This document shows positions 34,005 through 40,738 of a DNA stretch of 46,128 nucleotides, piece after piece. Made by a program: the position numbers and the translations under genes. The notes under the pieces were generated by a model. The model had not been told where the DNA came from. It searched no databases and saw only the letters and a list, made by a program, of their open reading frames with translations. Positions within the stretch are counted from its first letter, which is position 1. The number at the start of each line of letters is the position of its first letter. The DNA lies in IMG/VR virus record IMGVR_UViG_3300044492_000139, positions 1 through 46,128 of that record; one strand, written 5' to 3'. This stretch comes from a virus.

Positions 34005-34905
34005 TTTCTTCCGCTCGCTGTTCTTCAATCTGGGCGTAGCGTCGATCACCGAACGGGACGAAGGCACAACGGCAATTCGGATGGGCTGGAATCAACCCGG
34101 CGGCATCATCCAACGAGTAAGGACCCTCGGCGGCAATGTCTGCACAATCTTCGCAGACGTCGTCATCACCAGCGGTCAGGACGTTGACCAAATCCTCATC
34201 GCGCCATATGCCGAGGTGCCTGTGTCCGTGCTTGTTGACGATGGAATCTTTGGTGGTCCGAGGCAACCATTCCGGTTCAATGCCAACCTTGTCGATGCCG
34301 TTACTACCGTACGCCAGCAACTTGCCGGCATTCAACGCGCCGACCACGGCGGTATTGACCAACAGAATCAGTCGTCGTCGTGTAACCTTTTCCAGCGACG
34401 CTCGCAGGAAGCGCATCAATTCCGCGGGTTGTTGCCGGGTCGATAGCGCGACACTGACGTGCCCCAACAAGCGACGCTTGGTCTCCCAGCCGATTCCCTG
34501 TACCTCGTTGGAGGTTTTCGCGGCATGGAACGCACTGACTTCGGAGGTGTCGGGAGCATTTTCAGGAGTCGACAGTTCCTTGAGAGCTTGGGCGACACCT
34601 CTTTCAACAGCCGCGGTAACGGTCTCGGTCAGCCAATCCGATGGCGACGACAACGTGAGGTCGACCATCTGCTTCAACATCGGCTCGACACGTCCCATCT
34701 TCTGGGAGTTGCTCTCCACCCAAGTCGTAAACACCGGTTTTTTTAATCCGACGATGTCGTTCTCCTGCACCGCCTGGCGCAGGTTCTGGTGCAAATTGAA
34801 TACGCGCTGGTTGACGACCGAGCGACCATGACGCCGTAAGCCGGCACTCTTGGTTGGGTCACGCCGTGAAAGACGTGGTGCCGTGCTGGCATCCGCGAGC
34901 GTCAT
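33994..34905 (-). CDS. Head morphogenesis protein (SPP1 gp7/Mu F-like)
   Basis: The protein has 303 residues and belongs to the SPP1 gp7/Mu gpF minor head protein family. It follows the portal and binds it to aid DNA ejection. The family signature is at the C-terminus: CEDC at 251-254, then 20 residues, then HPNCRC at 275-280 and AFVPFGD. The helical N-terminal half includes FHAAKTSNEVQGIGW. The GTP/ATP-like motifs of enzymes are absent. It overlaps the portal stop by ATGA. The Cys/His residues could bind zinc. Confidence 0.88.
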   Translation of the reverse strand: MTLADASTAPRLSRRDPTKSAGLRRHGRSVVNQRVFNLHQNLRQAVQENDIVGLKKPVFTTWVESNSQKMGRVEPMLKQMVDLTLSSPSDWLTETVTAAVERGVAQALKELSTPENAPDTSEVSAFHAAKTSNEVQGIGWETKRRLLGHVSVALSTRQQPAELMRFLRASLEKVTRRRLILLVNTAVVGALNAGKLLAYGSNGIDKVGIEPEWLPRTTKDSIVNKHGHRHLGIWRDEDLVNVLTAGDDDVCEDCADIAAEGPYSLDDAAGLIPAHPNCRCAFVPFGDRRYAQIEEQRAEENDE

Positions 34906-36314
34906 TCGGCCGGTACCTTCTCCGCCTTGCCATTGGCCTTGGCCGGGTCACCACCGCCATTGGCCTTGGCCAACTCAAGTTGCTGTTGCTGCTGGGCTAC
35001 CTCGGCCGCCGCCGCCTCTTCTTCGCGCGAGGCAAAGTCCTGCTTGGCTAGTTCCTCATCCAGCGCCGCTTCAAAACCGGGATACGTACCATCCTCAATC
35101 AACTGGTTACAACGTCCCTTGGCCAACGCGACAAACGGAATCAGTCCGCAGTCGACGTCGATCTTGGTCACCTCGGCCTTCTTCTTGGCAATGTCCGCCT
35201 TCTCGTTGTCGGACATCTGCCACAACGAATTCCAGTTGTAAAAGATGGCAGGGTCGCTGGTCCCTAACGAGGAACGGATAATCGCCTTGTCGAGTTTCTC
35301 CAGCGCCGGCGACAACCGCAGTTCCTGATCGGAGGCAATGCGGTCGTAATAATTCTGCATGTCGCTGTCGCCGGTCGAGTTGAGACCGGCCGGACTCTGA
35401 CCGAGGAAACGTGTCGCCGGGATGTCGGCTGCACCCGCGGCGATCTGCATGTACATTTGCAGTATCTCGGGCATGCCGGTGAAGTTGGTACCGACACGCT
35501 GCCACTCTTCCTCGCCATCCAGCAGAAGACCATTGACGACCGACTTGGCGACGTTGGCCTCGCTGAACCGCTTAATCATACGGTTGGTGCCATCGGTGGT
35601 CGACAGGATTTCGGTGAGACCCGGAATCTTGATGACGTCGAGCTTGGCTTCGCTAATCATTGTCGCAATGGACTGCGTAACAGTACCAGCACCACTGATG
35701 GCGTCGTGAACGACTTGCATCAACGGGTCGCCCCATCCGAAGTTCGACATCGGGTCAGGCGCATCGAGACCGATCAGTCGCACCATGCGCGATGGGTGTA
35801 TCCTTACAATCTTGTTGCCGTCGTTGGACTGATCCCGCAGCTCGTAGAACTCCGGCTGTCCATAGTACGGCGACGCCAGATCGTAGACCAGATTCGATAT
35901 GCTGAGTTGGTGCGGGGCCAGTACATGGATGTACCGGAGACCGTCTTTCGCAATGGTCTCGGGGTCGAGCTCCATCGACATGTCGCCGTCGACACCAATC
36001 AGAATGCACGCACCACCGTACAAGCGGGCCTTGGTCAATGCCTGCTGTAGTTTCAACTGCACGTGCAGACGACTTTCGGTGGCCTCGAGTAACTCGATCT
36101 GGTCAGCCTTGGCCTGCCATGACCGCCACTCGCGGGTTGCGTCGTGTGCCGGAATCGTGATTGCCTTACGTGCGATCCAGTCGGACTGAAACGCTGCCTC
36201 GAGTTGATGACGTGTCCAGAGTTGGGTCGAGTACTGGAACCCAGTCATCTTGTCGCGGCCCGGCATGCCGAGGCCACTCAACAGATTGTGAAACGTGTCG
36301 GCAATATAACCCAT
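34902..36314 (-). CDS. Portal protein (DUF1073 type)
   Basis: The protein has 470 residues and matches the DUF1073 portal family. The N-terminal half carries the characteristic KAITIPAHDATREWRSWQAK and ARLYGGACILIGVDGDMSME segments, and the middle has GINSTGD-like ASPYYGQPEFYEL. The portal forms the dodecameric ring through which DNA enters and exits the head. The C-terminal 60 residues are rich in Ala, Gln and Glu and probably disordered. It lies between small genes and the gp7-like head protein in the standard order terminase, portal, gp7. Start overlaps preceding stop (TGATG). Confidence 0.92.
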   Translation of the reverse strand: MGYIADTFHNLLSGLGMPGRDKMTGFQYSTQLWTRHQLEAAFQSDWIARKAITIPAHDATREWRSWQAKADQIELLEATESRLHVQLKLQQALTKARLYGGACILIGVDGDMSMELDPETIAKDGLRYIHVLAPHQLSISNLVYDLASPYYGQPEFYELRDQSNDGNKIVRIHPSRMVRLIGLDAPDPMSNFGWGDPLMQVVHDAISGAGTVTQSIATMISEAKLDVIKIPGLTEILSTTDGTNRMIKRFSEANVAKSVVNGLLLDGEEEWQRVGTNFTGMPEILQMYMQIAAGAADIPATRFLGQSPAGLNSTGDSDMQNYYDRIASDQELRLSPALEKLDKAIIRSSLGTSDPAIFYNWNSLWQMSDNEKADIAKKKAEVTKIDVDCGLIPFVALAKGRCNQLIEDGTYPGFEAALDEELAKQDFASREEEAAAAEVAQQQQQLELAKANGGGDPAKANGKAEKVPAE

Positions 36315-36499
36315 CAGTGATTACCCTTCAGGGCGTCGAAGATGGCCATTTCGATTTCGCTGCGGTCGAGTAGGGTCTGCTCACCCTTTAACATCGCCTC
36401 GGCCTCGAAAATGATTTCCCAAAATGCGTGCTGCGGACCGACGCGGGCGGCCCGTGTCCGCATCGTGTTTATCGATTCCTGGATTTCCTCGTCGGTCAT
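36314..36499 (-). CDS. Small acidic helical protein, paralogue of 37601-37783 gene
   Basis: The protein has 61 residues, starting MTDEEIQESINTMRTRAARV. It shares with the 60-residue product of 37601-37783 the start MTDE, a helix with RxRA, a Trp-hydrophobic segment (FWEII / LWDLI) and AExxL, suggesting an old duplication. It overlaps the upstream small gene (ATGA) and the portal. A helical adaptor or regulator between terminase and portal is possible. No known family. Confidence 0.65.
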   Translation of the reverse strand: MTDEEIQESINTMRTRAARVGPQHAFWEIIFEAEAMLKGEQTLLDRSEIEMAIFDALKGNH

Positions 36500-36657
36500 T
36501 TGTCCCAACGCTTCAGGGCGTCCATGAACGACAACGCCGGCACTTCTTCGTCGCTGTAATTGCCTTGCGTCGCGTTGGCGCCAACGCGCACGGCGCACCA
36601 CATTACCAGCGTACGAGGCAGGTGCCATGCGATCCACATCCAGAGTTTCTCAGTCAT
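36496..36657 (-). CDS. Small conserved-type phage protein with N-terminal hydrophobic segment
   Basis: The protein has 53 residues from the ATG at 36657. The first 30 residues are rich in Trp and hydrophobic residues (MTEKLWMWIAWHLPRTLVMW), and the rest reads ANATQGNYSDEEVPALSFMD. Small proteins of this shape appear in many phages of uncertain function. It overlaps the 60-residue gene upstream by 8 bp and the MTDEE gene downstream by ATGA. A membrane or membrane-peripheral location is possible. Confidence 0.65.
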   Translation of the reverse strand: MTEKLWMWIAWHLPRTLVMWCAVRVGANATQGNYSDEEVPALSFMDALKRWDK

Positions 36658-36832
36658 CGGTCATCACCACCGAGATTTGCCAGCGTCGTTCCTTGCAGTA
36701 GCTACGCACACTGTCACGCTTCCACCCCTTCATGTACTTCACGATGGGTGCCGCGTCGATCACCCTGTCATCGCGCAGCACGATGCCTGCGGTGAACCTG
36801 TCGTTCTTGATCTGGGCGAGTACCTCGCTCAC
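36650..36832 (-). CDS. Small basic protein with GTG start
   Basis: The protein has 60 residues, starting at GTG 36832-36830 in a GTGA overlap with the preceding TGA. Sequence begins VSEVLAQIKNDRFTAGIVLR and continues with charged helices (IVKYMKGWKRDSVRSYCKER). The alternation of Lys/Arg and a conserved-looking RYC/WQISVV end could contact nucleic acid. The start could only be chosen by this overlap; no other ATG is in frame near. Function unknown. Confidence 0.55.
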   Translation of the reverse strand: MSEVLAQIKNDRFTAGIVLRDDRVIDAAPIVKYMKGWKRDSVRSYCKERRWQISVVMTDD

Positions 36833-37257
36833 CGCTTCGACTTCTTCTTGACCGCGGACTTCTTCGAAGGGGCCTTCTTCTTTGCAGCCGAACGTGCGGG
36901 CGGTGCTTCGGGTACTGACTCGGTCACCACCGCGATAGCGAACCAAGTCTCCTTCTCCTGCGGCACCGGGTTACCCCGTGTGCCACTGCGGAACTTGATG
37001 TAGTTCATCGCACGTCCGACATCGGCGGGTATGATAACGCCGCTGCCCGGTACGACGACAGGCACGGTCACCTCGAACCCGTCGATGCCGAACATGTCGT
37101 TGAAAAACATTCCGTCGGTGGAGAACTGAAACGTCAGCGGGGCCTCGGTCCATTCACCGGGCATAGTGATACGCACCAACTGCCCCGCCCTGACGTCGAG
37201 GGCTTCCGACAGAGACTCACCGGCCATAATGACCGGACCATTTAGAACCTCGAGCAT
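36829..37257 (-). CDS. Beta-rich protein with Lys-rich tail, unknown
   Basis: The protein has 142 residues. Residues 1-105 form a beta-rich domain (VRITMPGEWTEAPLTFQFST, then FEVTVPVVVPGSGVIIPADV, then MNYIKFRSGTRGNPVPQ). The last 35 residues are Ala/Lys-rich (RSAAKKKAPSKKSAVKKKSK). Similar beta-domain proteins occur near portal genes of related phages and may be head proteins. The basic tail would bind DNA or the capsid interior. It is followed directly by the GTG gene. Confidence 0.6.
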   Translation of the reverse strand: MLEVLNGPVIMAGESLSEALDVRAGQLVRITMPGEWTEAPLTFQFSTDGMFFNDMFGIDGFEVTVPVVVPGSGVIIPADVGRAMNYIKFRSGTRGNPVPQEKETWFAIAVVTESVPEAPPARSAAKKKAPSKKSAVKKKSKR

Positions 37258-37269
37258 TCCGCTCTCCCT

Positions 37270-37425
37270 CTACTCGTGCGGTGTCGGAACGGGATCGGGC
37301 ACGCTGTTACGCGCCAGTCGCAGGGCGTCAGCGAAGTTGTTCCAGTCGTCCTTATCGTTGCCGCTGGCTTTGGCAGCGGTGGCTTCGGCGGCCTTGATAA
37401 CAGTGTCGAGGATTTCTTCAATCAT
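37270..37425 (-). CDS. Small acidic protein, unknown
   Basis: The protein has 51 residues from ATG 37425, sharing ATGA with the previous stop. It has one amphipathic helix (MIEEILDTVIKAAEATAAKA) and a short acidic/Trp segment (NDKDDWNNFADALRLARNSV), then prolines. Like its neighbours it may be a small regulator or accessory in the terminase-portal region. Confidence 0.6.
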   Translation of the reverse strand: MIEEILDTVIKAAEATAAKASGNDKDDWNNFADALRLARNSVPDPVPTPHE

Positions 37426-37604
37426 TTTGGTTTCTCCATCAGTTTAAAACTGTCTTTCATCTTTTCCCAATGCGACTGGCGTACGTACATACGCAGGCTG
37501 TCATGGGACATCAGCACGTTGTCTTGACCCAGCATGGACAAGATGCCGGGCGGGTAGTGTGCTCCGGCCTCGACGTCGTCATCCGGTACGACTTCGACTC
37601 TCAT
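37422..37604 (-). CDS. Small protein downstream of terminase, unknown
   Basis: The protein has 60 residues with ATGA overlaps on both sides. Sequence begins MRVEVVPDDDVEAGAHYPPG and ends KLMEKPK. Mixed, no transmembrane helix, no motif. It is very likely translated, given perfect coupling. Confidence 0.55.
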   Translation of the reverse strand: MRVEVVPDDDVEAGAHYPPGILSMLGQDNVLMSHDSLRMYVRQSHWEKMKDSFKLMEKPK

Positions 37605-37783
37605 CTCACCAACAACTCACGTTCGATATTGCGTTCGACCGCGGTACGTTCCATCGGTCCGAGCTTGTCTTGCAGGCATTGCTCGGCGTCGTCTATCAAA
37701 TCCCACAACGTCGACATCTCGCCTTCGCGCCTGGCGCGCTGCCGCAATACGATCAGGGCTTCTTCCATGTCTTCGTCTGTCAT
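37601..37783 (-). CDS. Small acidic helical protein (MTDED type), paralogue of 36314-36499 gene
   Basis: The protein has 60 residues from ATG 37783, one base after the terminase stop. It begins MTDEDMEEALIVLRQRARRE, then EGEMSTLWDLIDDAEQCL. It shares layout with the 61-residue gene near the portal. It could be a terminase or portal helper. The function is not known. Confidence 0.65.
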   Translation of the reverse strand: MTDEDMEEALIVLRQRARREGEMSTLWDLIDDAEQCLQDKLGPMERTAVERNIERELLVR

Positions 37784-37784
37784 T

Positions 37785-39281
37785 TCAGCCAACCCATGAC
37801 AACGTGCGATCATATCCTGTGAGCGATTCCGCCAGTTTGTTAAAGGCGCCGGCGGTCGCATCGACTTGGTCTTTGTACTTGCCCATCGGGAACTGTTCGT
37901 GCTCGTCGAGGAACTCGCGATTCCACCCAGCGGCCAGCAGTGACACGTTTCCGGATTCGACCTGCGCTGCGTAAGGTAACGCGCGCACCTCTTTCGAACC
38001 CGTGACCCTGTCGGCGTGGACATCGAATCCCTTGAATCGACGGATGCTGTTCTCTGCCGATTCCTTGCCGCCGCTGCCGGGTTCCTGTTCGAACCACAAT
38101 GAATAGCGTGGGCATGTCGCCTTGTCGGTGGTGGCACATTGCAGAATTCGTTGTTCGCGTTCCAGCGCCGACCACTGACCCCGCAACATATCCTCGACGA
38201 CGGTGGTGCCGTCCTTCATGTGGTGTACGAGTGATGCCGCCGTGTAGGCGCCACCGTCCACGGTCGCCGCCTTGTCGACATAACGAACGGACTTCTTGAT
38301 GTCCTTGCGATCGAACGATGCGATGATCTTGAAGCGATCGACCGGGAAAATCTCGCCGCCGACAACGATGGGGTTCTGCTGGTACAGCGATTCCCATGAT
38401 GCGGTAGTCAACACCTGACGACGCGCTTGCAGAAACTCCAGCGGCTTCAGTTGCGGGAACAACGGGTCTCCGGCCTTGCGGAACTTTCCGTCCTTCTCGG
38501 CGAGAGCTGGATATCGCAACACCTTGGTCTGCGGAAAATATTCGATCCATTTTCCGACAGGGTCTTCCATGTGCCAGCGCGTCATTATCATAACGAGGCC
38601 AGCGTGATCGGAGAACCGTCCGAAGAAGTCGTCGGTGAACCACTGCCACGTTTTATCGCGTATGGTTTTTGATTGGGCCTCGGCGCGTCCCTTCACAGGG
38701 TCATCAATAAATCCGAGGTCGAGACCTTGACCGTTGATTTGTCCGCCGACCGTCGTATTTCGAAACGACCCCTCGCTGCCGACATACTCCAGGATGGATG
38801 AGTTACGCAGCCATCTCCCGGCCAACGTACTGACATTCGTATCACTCAGCTTGGTCTTGCCAAACAACATCCGATAATTTTCGTTGTCGGCGATGATGCG
38901 CTGCAGTGCTAGGTTGACGCGCACACCTAAATCATCCGAGTACGAAGCGAAGATGGTTCTGAGGTCAGGGTTGCGACCGGCGCAATACGCGATGAAGTCG
39001 ATGATCTGTTCGGTCTTGCCGTGCTGCGGTGGTGCTTGCAACACCAACACCGGACGTTTGCCGGCAACGTAGTCCTCCCAGAATTGATTCAGGTGATGGG
39101 CGACCGAACGCTGCCACCACGCATCGAGCAACTTGGGGCGAATGATTTGGCGGAAGGTGTAGAAGTCTCGTCGACCTACTTCGTTCAACGACCGCTTGAC
39201 GGATTCCAGCGTGGTGGTCGTCCATCGTTGCTTGGCAGTAGCCAGCAGACAATCCATTTCGTCTGCTGTGTCGAAGTCCAT
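37785..39281 (-). CDS. Terminase large subunit
   Basis: The protein has 498 residues and is a phage terminase large subunit (ATPase and nuclease). Walker A is at residues 83-90 (APPQHGKT), Walker B about 188-194 (DLGFIDD), and coupling motif MTRWHMEDP at about 238-246. The nuclease domain follows, with an Asp in YVDKAATVDGGAYTAASLV about residue 335. The enzyme packages DNA into the prohead at the portal. It starts four bases after the small-subunit stop. Length is typical. Confidence 0.93.
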   Translation of the reverse strand: MDFDTADEMDCLLATAKQRWTTTTLESVKRSLNEVGRRDFYTFRQIIRPKLLDAWWQRSVAHHLNQFWEDYVAGKRPVLVLQAPPQHGKTEQIIDFIAYCAGRNPDLRTIFASYSDDLGVRVNLALQRIIADNENYRMLFGKTKLSDTNVSTLAGRWLRNSSILEYVGSEGSFRNTTVGGQINGQGLDLGFIDDPVKGRAEAQSKTIRDKTWQWFTDDFFGRFSDHAGLVMIMTRWHMEDPVGKWIEYFPQTKVLRYPALAEKDGKFRKAGDPLFPQLKPLEFLQARRQVLTTASWESLYQQNPIVVGGEIFPVDRFKIIASFDRKDIKKSVRYVDKAATVDGGAYTAASLVHHMKDGTTVVEDMLRGQWSALEREQRILQCATTDKATCPRYSLWFEQEPGSGGKESAENSIRRFKGFDVHADRVTGSKEVRALPYAAQVESGNVSLLAAGWNREFLDEHEQFPMGKYKDQVDATAGAFNKLAESLTGYDRTLSWVG

Positions 39282-39284
39282 TGG

Positions 39285-39707
39285 TCACTCTGTTTCGTCG
39301 GCAAACGGATCGTCGAGTGGCACGTGCAGCGCCTTCTTCAACATCTCGAGGTTGATGCCTTGGGCTTCCAGCTCCTGCCGCACTTGGTCGATGGTGTCGT
39401 AAGTAATCTCAACGCGCATGTCGCCCTTGTTCTCGACCTGCAGCGGAATCACACGACCCAGTAGAGCCGCAAACGACCGGATGTCCTCGTTGGCAAGACG
39501 TCTAAGGAATCCGACCAACTCACCTGACCCGTGACCGTCTCGACCTTCCTCGACGGCCGCAACGATCAGTGCCTCCTTGAGAATGCGGGTGACCTTGTTG
39601 GTGGCACCGGGCGGTCGACCGCCACCCTCGACAACGTGGCCCTTCTTGAACCACGACGGGTTGCGACCCTCCTCGGGTCCCAGAATCTCTATGTCCGGTG
39701 TGCCCAT
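39285..39707 (-). CDS. Probable small terminase subunit (DUF5681-like)
   Basis: The protein has 140 residues. The N-terminus (NPSWFKKGHVVEGGGRPPGA) matches DUF5681, a small DNA-binding family found upstream of large terminases. A helical rest follows (VTRILKEALIVAAVEEGRDG) and an acidic C-terminus. It lies directly upstream of the large subunit, where the DNA-recognition subunit is expected. DUF5681 as the small terminase is inference from gene order. Confidence 0.78.
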   Translation of the reverse strand: MGTPDIEILGPEEGRNPSWFKKGHVVEGGGRPPGATNKVTRILKEALIVAAVEEGRDGHGSGELVGFLRRLANEDIRSFAALLGRVIPLQVENKGDMRVEITYDTIDQVRQELEAQGINLEMLKKALHVPLDDPFADETE

Positions 39708-39814
39708 TGCCCGTTTATTCCTGTATTAAACCGGAAACCCAATTCGAAGCGGGCTACCGCTAATCCATGGAAAACGCACCGCGTTCCCAATCAGCCGCGA
39801 CAAGGTCAATCTAT
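39708..39814 (-). other. Gap between NusG-like gene and small terminase
   Basis: This 107-bp stretch separates the regulator from the packaging genes. I see no clear hairpin with T-tract, no tRNA and no ORF. It may carry a promoter or a control site for the terminase operon. Confidence 0.3.
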
Positions 39815-40285
39815 TTAGTCCAGATTGCCTGACGCTAATTCAACCCGTCCCAACGTGCCCAGTAAAACCACTTCGCGTTGTCGAGACGTCATCCCTTGAT
39901 ACAAACCAAACCGCCCTTGAAACAACCCACTGGTGACTTCAACCCGCTCGCCAATCTTGAATCTATCCTTTGGCAACGTGATCACACCGTTGCGTTCTTT
40001 CGACTTCATTACATCAACCCACGACATCGGCAGCTGCGACGGTACTTCACCGTTCATCAGTATCTTCGACACGCCAAAAGTTCCCAGCAGCGCGTGCCAC
40101 TGGTCTATGATCCAGACAAACAAATAACGGGGAAATAGAAAACGAATATCTTCGACCTTGCGACCACGTCGTACACGAATGATCTTTTCTTTCGGGGCGT
40201 AACATTGAAATCCTTGCCACTCGAGATGTCGCAGGGCACGACGTTCACATTGAGGGTGAGTGGTGATAACAGCCCAGAAAGCCAA
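39815..40285 (-). CDS. NusG/RfaH-like transcription elongation factor
   Basis: The protein has 156 residues with TTG start at 40285-40283, which has a GGGAGGG Shine-Dalgarno five bases upstream. The NGN domain is at residues about 3-105 (FWAVITTHPQCERRALRHLE, then QGFQCYAPKEKIIRVRRGRK, then LFPRYLFVWI). A KOW-type domain runs about 108-150 (FKIGERVEVTSGLFQGRFGL). NusG family members bind RNA polymerase and suppress pausing; specialised paralogues (RfaH, LoaP) let it read through long operons. It heads about 40 kb of co-directional late genes, suggesting a phage antiterminator. The family match is clear; the role is inference. Confidence 0.88.
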   Translation of the reverse strand: MAFWAVITTHPQCERRALRHLEWQGFQCYAPKEKIIRVRRGRKVEDIRFLFPRYLFVWIIDQWHALLGTFGVSKILMNGEVPSQLPMSWVDVMKSKERNGVITLPKDRFKIGERVEVTSGLFQGRFGLYQGMTSRQREVVLLGTLGRVELASGNLD

Positions 40286-40730
40286 CCGTCCCTCCCGTGA
40301 CGCAAACCCGGTTGGGAACCCTCCCTAAACGTCATTTGTAAAAATTACAAGCCTGTCCGCTAGGACAATGCGACCACCGGTCAGCCGGCTCCATCATCAC
40401 AATGACGACCAATGACCAGCATTTTCCCAACTCAGAGCAAAACTCAATTCACACTTTTCACCTCCTCCCAGTGTAGGACAGTGTAGGGTAAGTTCCCAAC
40501 TTGGTCCGATTCTACAAACGCAGTGTTGGGAGTGTAGCGCAGTGTAGGGCACCATACCCCTACTCACCTCTATATATACACCCCTATTACATATTTACGT
40601 TCCATTTTATATTATTACCTAATTTCTTCCGTGTACCAATAGAGGTCAAATGCCCTACACTGTCCTACACTGGGAACACTTTGGCGTTTGCGCTTAACTC
40701 GGTATATGCCCTACACTGCCCTACACCGCC
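40286..40730. promoter_or_regulatory. Gene-free control region: repeats and AT-rich core
   Basis: This 445-bp region between the replication gene and the NusG gene has no gene. It holds two small palindromes at the NusG side (40336-40350, ttgtaa/ttacaa with 3-nt loop; 40353-40366, tgtcc/ggaca with 4-nt loop), which lie in the mRNA leader of the NusG gene. It also holds the 10-bp repeat array described separately and an AT-rich segment at about 40560-40650. Late promoters may lie in it. A minus-strand TTGACC at 40649-40644 has no convincing -10, so no promoter is claimed. Confidence 0.55.
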
Positions 40731-40738
40731 CTAAAACG
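40466..40738. repeat. Iteron-like 10-bp repeat array, symmetric around AT-rich core
   Basis: At least nine copies of CAGTGTAGGG (with 0-2 changes) occur. On the plus strand they are at 40469-40488 (two) and 40521-40549 (three, one of 9 bp). In reverse orientation they are at 40653-40672 (two) and 40709-40728 (two, plus a degenerate third to 40738 over the primase stop). Bases 40466-40488 and 40653-40675 are a perfect 23-bp inverted repeat. The repeats are spaced by one helical turn and face each other across about 100 bp of AT-rich sequence. This is the expected shape of an initiator-binding origin or an operator. Confidence 0.75.

Noticed and set aside
40336-40366. Two palindromes upstream of the NusG-like gene as an intrinsic terminator
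   Set aside because: The arms are short (5-6 bp), one is AT-only, and no T-tract follows on either strand, so termination is not supported.
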